64,000 nucleotides of DNA from Dactylosporangium fulvum (GTDB lineage Bacteria; Actinomycetota; Actinomycetes; Mycobacteriales; Micromonosporaceae): the NCBI RefSeq assembly GCF_025137375.1, contig NZ_CP073720.1, positions 6,658,501-6,722,500 of the forward strand. Direction: 5' to 3'. A program made the position numbers and the translations under genes. The notes under the pieces were generated by a model that saw nothing but the letters and a program-made list of their open reading frames with translations, had not been told where the DNA came from and searched no databases. Shown here piece after piece: positions 61,903 to 64,000 of the stretch. How positions within the stretch are numbered: position 1 is the stretch's first letter; each line of letters begins with the position of its first letter.

Positions 61903-62916
61903 TCAGTCGCCGATGTTGGGGTCGGCGGCCTTGACGGCCTCGGTCAGCTTGTCCAGTTCCGTCGCGTAGTGTCCGTAGGTGTGCAGCCAGTACGCGGGCC
62001 ACGCGGCGACCGTGCCGGCCTTGGCCGCCTTGATCTTGAACCAGGTCGGCTGCTTCTGGCCCCATTCGGCGTTCGCCGTGGGCTTGTAGCTGCGGCCGTC
62101 CCACAGGATCAGGTCGGGCTGGTACTTGTCGGCGTTCTCCCAGCTGAGGTTCTCCCAGTACGGGAAGGCCGGGTCCGGGCTGCCCGGGTTGATGACCTTG
62201 AGGCCCCAGCGCTGGAAGTCGAGCAGCTCCGGCGCGTACTCGGGGTTGGCGAAATAGAGCTTGTCGTCGCTGGGTGACATCGCGCCGACGGTGAGGCCCG
62301 GCTTGGCCGCGACCGCCTCCTTGAACTTCGCGAGGGACGCCTCGAAGCGCTTCTTGTTCGCCGCGATCTGCGGGTCGTCGACCTTCGCGCCGAGGCTCTC
62401 GGCGAGGTCCTCGTAACCCTCGGCCAGTTCGAGGATCGACTTGCCCTGGGCGACCCCCACGACGGGGGCCAGCTCGGCGAGCTTCTTGCTCTTCTCGTCG
62501 ACGCCTTCCTCGAGGCCGCTGTGCGCCTTCTCGGCGGGCCACCAGTCGGCGACGATCAGGTCCGGCCGCAGCGAGGCGGCCTTCTCCACGTCGATCTTGC
62601 CCCACTCCTCGCCGAGGATCGTGATGCCGGTCAGGTCGAGGTCCTTGAGGTTGGAGTCGGTCTTGACCGACTCGTCGGCGTAGATGCCGACCGGTTTGAT
62701 GCCGAAGGACATCAGGGCGGCCGCCTCGCCGGCGTGGGCGATGATCCGCGTGGGGACCTTGTCCGCCGTGACGACCTTGCCGGATCCGTCGGTGAACTTC
62801 CAGGGACCGGAGGCACTGCCCGTACTGCCCGTACTGCCGGGAGAGTCCTCCGAGCCGCATCCGGCGAGCACGACGCTCAGGGCCGCGACGGCGAGGAGTG
62901 GACGCCATGCACGCAT
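61903..62916 (-). CDS. fecB: Iron-siderophore-binding lipoprotein
   Basis: 337 aa. Signal with lipobox VVLAGCGSE (acylated Cys ~20), then a Gly/Ser/Thr spacer and a class III helical-backbone binding protein (IIAHAGEAAALMSFGIKPVG, LRPDLIVADWWPAEKAHSGL, DLILWDGRSYKPT). First gene of the four-gene import operon (fecBCDE-like order). An iron box sits ~45 nt upstream. The tryptophan-rich pocket (DWWPAEK, YWENLSW) is compatible with an aromatic/hydroxamate siderophore, but this is speculative. Confidence 0.92.
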   Translation of the reverse strand: MRAWRPLLAVAALSVVLAGCGSEDSPGSTGSTGSASGPWKFTDGSGKVVTADKVPTRIIAHAGEAAALMSFGIKPVGIYADESVKTDSNLKDLDLTGITILGEEWGKIDVEKAASLRPDLIVADWWPAEKAHSGLEEGVDEKSKKLAELAPVVGVAQGKSILELAEGYEDLAESLGAKVDDPQIAANKKRFEASLAKFKEAVAAKPGLTVGAMSPSDDKLYFANPEYAPELLDFQRWGLKVINPGSPDPAFPYWENLSWENADKYQPDLILWDGRSYKPTANAEWGQKQPTWFKIKAAKAGTVAAWPAYWLHTYGHYATELDKLTEAVKAADPNIGD

Positions 62917-62961
62917 GGTGAGGATTCCGTTCTTGTGTGGAGTGGGGCCTCCGAGATCAAG

Positions 62962-62980
62962 TTAGGCAAGGCTAAGCAAA
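62962..62980. promoter_or_regulatory. Iron box for the siderophore importer
   Basis: TTAGGCAAGGCTAAGCAAA matches the IdeR/DmdR1 19-bp iron-box pattern TTAGGnnAGGCTAAnCnAA. It is ~46 nt upstream of the binding-protein start on the minus strand. With the box at 55458 it places both transporter operons in one iron regulon. Confidence 0.8.
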
Positions 62981-62999
62981 GTAACGGGCTTTTGGCTAG

Positions 63000-63190
63000 T
63001 ACGGGGTCCACAGAGGTTCATCACAAGCCCGCCGGGTATGCCTTGACAGCCTGGTAGTTGTGGTCCTTCACGTTCACGGCGAACCGACGCGCCCGTGGTG
63101 AAGTCGCCCTGGCCCTCGGCCAGCACCGGGTCGCCGCCGAACAGGCTGCCGCCACACGTGCCCGATGCCACGGTTCGGCACGGGCTCACC
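63000..63190 (-). pseudogene. Possible frameshifted gene fragment
   Basis: Minus-strand pieces ASGTCGGSLFGGDPVLAEGQ, GDFTTGASV (about 63170-63085), continuing in another frame as FAVNVKDHNYQAVKAYPAGL-stop (63083-63025). The two pieces abut, so a single indel is implied. Cys/Gly-rich, perhaps the C-terminus of a secreted protein. The family is not recognised. Confidence 0.35.
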
Positions 63191-63233
63191 CCGACTGAAC
63201 CGACGTTGTTCGTGACACGTCACATCGTGCGGT

Positions 63234-63857
63234 TCATGCCCCCAGGTGCCGCGCCACCGCGTCGCGGACGTCCGACTCGGCCGGGGTCGGCACGCCGGCC
63301 GCCTCCGCCAGACGGCGCAACGACGTCATCGTCACGCCGTCGAGGCGGCAGGCGGTGAAGCGGTCGTACACGTCCAGGTCGGAGTCGATGTTGAGCGCGA
63401 AGCCGTGACTGGTGACGCTGCCCCGGATGCGCATGCCGATCGACGCCAGCTTGTGGTGCTCGGGAGTCCACACGCCGACGAGGGAGGATTCGCCCTTCGG
63501 GGTTTCCCGCCGTACCGCGGCGAATCCGAGCTCGGCGAGCGCTGCGATCAGCCCGAGCTCGAGCCAGCGCACCACGTCGCCGGGGCCGCGTTCCCGCAGG
63601 TTCATGACGAGGTAGCCGACCAGTTGGCCGGGACCGTGGTAGGTCGCGTGGCCGCCCCGGTCGACCTCGACCGTCTGCAACGACCCGTCCTGCGGCAGGT
63701 CCCCGGGCGGCGTGTGCCGGCCGTAGGTGACCACCGGCGGATGGCTGAGCAGGAAGAGCCGGTCCGGTGCGGTCCCGGCCTGCCGCTCGGCGACCCAGCC
63801 GCGCATCGCCTCGATCGCTTCCGTGTAGCCGACCTCGCCGAGATCCACACGCACCAT
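63234..63857 (-). CDS. lipB: Octanoyl-[acyl-carrier-protein]:protein N-octanoyltransferase
   Basis: 207 aa from ATG 63857 (GGAGG 10 nt upstream; GTG 63866 is too close to it). All LipB signatures are present: LFLLSHPPVVTYGRHTPP, DRGGHATYHGPGQLVGYLVM, the catalytic lysine in HHKLASIGMRI (~136), SVTSHGFALNID, and the acyl-accepting cysteine in FTACRLDGVTM (~170). It moves octanoate from ACP to lipoyl domains in the first step of lipoate synthesis. lipA is not in the window and may lie beyond the right edge. Confidence 0.96.
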   Translation of the reverse strand: MVRVDLGEVGYTEAIEAMRGWVAERQAGTAPDRLFLLSHPPVVTYGRHTPPGDLPQDGSLQTVEVDRGGHATYHGPGQLVGYLVMNLRERGPGDVVRWLELGLIAALAELGFAAVRRETPKGESSLVGVWTPEHHKLASIGMRIRGSVTSHGFALNIDSDLDVYDRFTACRLDGVTMTSLRRLAEAAGVPTPAESDVRDAVARHLGA

Positions 63858-63938
63858 GCCCGCCACGCCTCCATCCTGCCCCCACGCGGGCCCGCCGGTC
63901 CCGAGACGCGCGCCACATCGGCGCCGGCGGCAGGATGC

Positions 63939-64000
63939 TCAGGCCGAGTAGCCCCGCGCCGCCACCCAGTTGGCCATGGTGCCGGTCGGCATCCAGTACG
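63939..64000 (-). CDS. C-terminal end of an unidentified gene (partial)
   Basis: Minus-strand frame open from the right edge, ending MPTGTMANWVAARGYSA-stop, 72 nt upstream of lipB in the same direction. Too short to identify. Confidence 0.35.
   Translation of the reverse strand, partial: YWMPTGTMANWVAARGYSA

Overview
The window is about 64 kb of very GC-rich DNA from a soil or plant-associated actinobacterium. GTG starts, 4-nt stop/start overlaps, IdeR/DmdR-type iron boxes, leaderless TANNNT promoters, Ku, ROK/IclR/GntR sugar regulators and ThuA-glucose dehydrogenase-CBM secreted proteins all fit a Micromonosporaceae-like genome (inference; there is no 16S here). It reads as chromosomal accessory and housekeeping sequence. 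I saw no tRNA, rRNA, CRISPR array, prophage or intact insertion sequence.

Layout. 0-4 kb: the end of a multiple-monosaccharide ABC importer (ATPase, permease, ChvE-like binding protein) with a strong terminator and a ROK repressor. 4-9 kb: an acyltransferase/DUF1023 hydrolase pair, a DesK/DesR-like two-component system and an expansin-like protein. 9-12 kb: a stand-alone condensation-domain protein with an altered active-site motif, a GNAT acetyltransferase and a repeat-rich gap. 12-17 kb: a catabolic island with two GntR/FadR regulators, a fumarylacetoacetase-family hydrolase, an amidohydrolase and a class II aldolase. 17-19 kb: about 1.5 kb of non-coding sequence with a degenerate 46-bp minisatellite and a 26-bp perfect palindrome. 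19-30 kb: META lipoprotein, an unknown Rossmann protein, ricin-B lectin, Ku with a coiled-coil neighbour, glutamate dehydrogenase, EEP phosphatase, STAS/anti-sigma protein and a small wHTH regulatory locus with a clear palindromic operator. 30-32 kb: GlsB-type membrane protein, NTF2-like protein and two decayed genes. 33-38 kb: an Hsp70 fused to an unknown C-terminal domain, DUF72, and an Entner-Doudoroff kinase/aldolase pair divergent from an IclR regulator. 38-42 kb: a five-domain secreted ThuA/sugar dehydrogenase/CBM protein. 42-51.7 kb: an operon of NfeD-like protein, flotillin and a giant AAA ATPase, with a helical-repeat protein downstream. 51.7-53 kb: repeats. 53-64 kb: a GT-C-like membrane protein, a small unknown protein, an iron-controlled locus (heterodimeric ABC exporter and a complete FecBCDE-like siderophore importer) and lipB.

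Most notable result: three copies of a ~172-bp transposon-like element with ~19-bp terminal inverted repeats and a 22-bp inner palindrome, at 12.0, 32.5 and 52.7 kb. Two copies sit exactly at a CCTGG in the centre of two different hairpins. The matching empty hairpin for one of them is in this same window at 52.2 kb, inside a diverged copy of the same intergenic cassette. This is direct filled-site/empty-site evidence for a non-autonomous mobile element that targets hairpin centres.

A second recurring signal is a TANNNT box 6-7 nt before the start codon at nine genes, predicting leaderless transcripts. It also settles several otherwise ambiguous starts.
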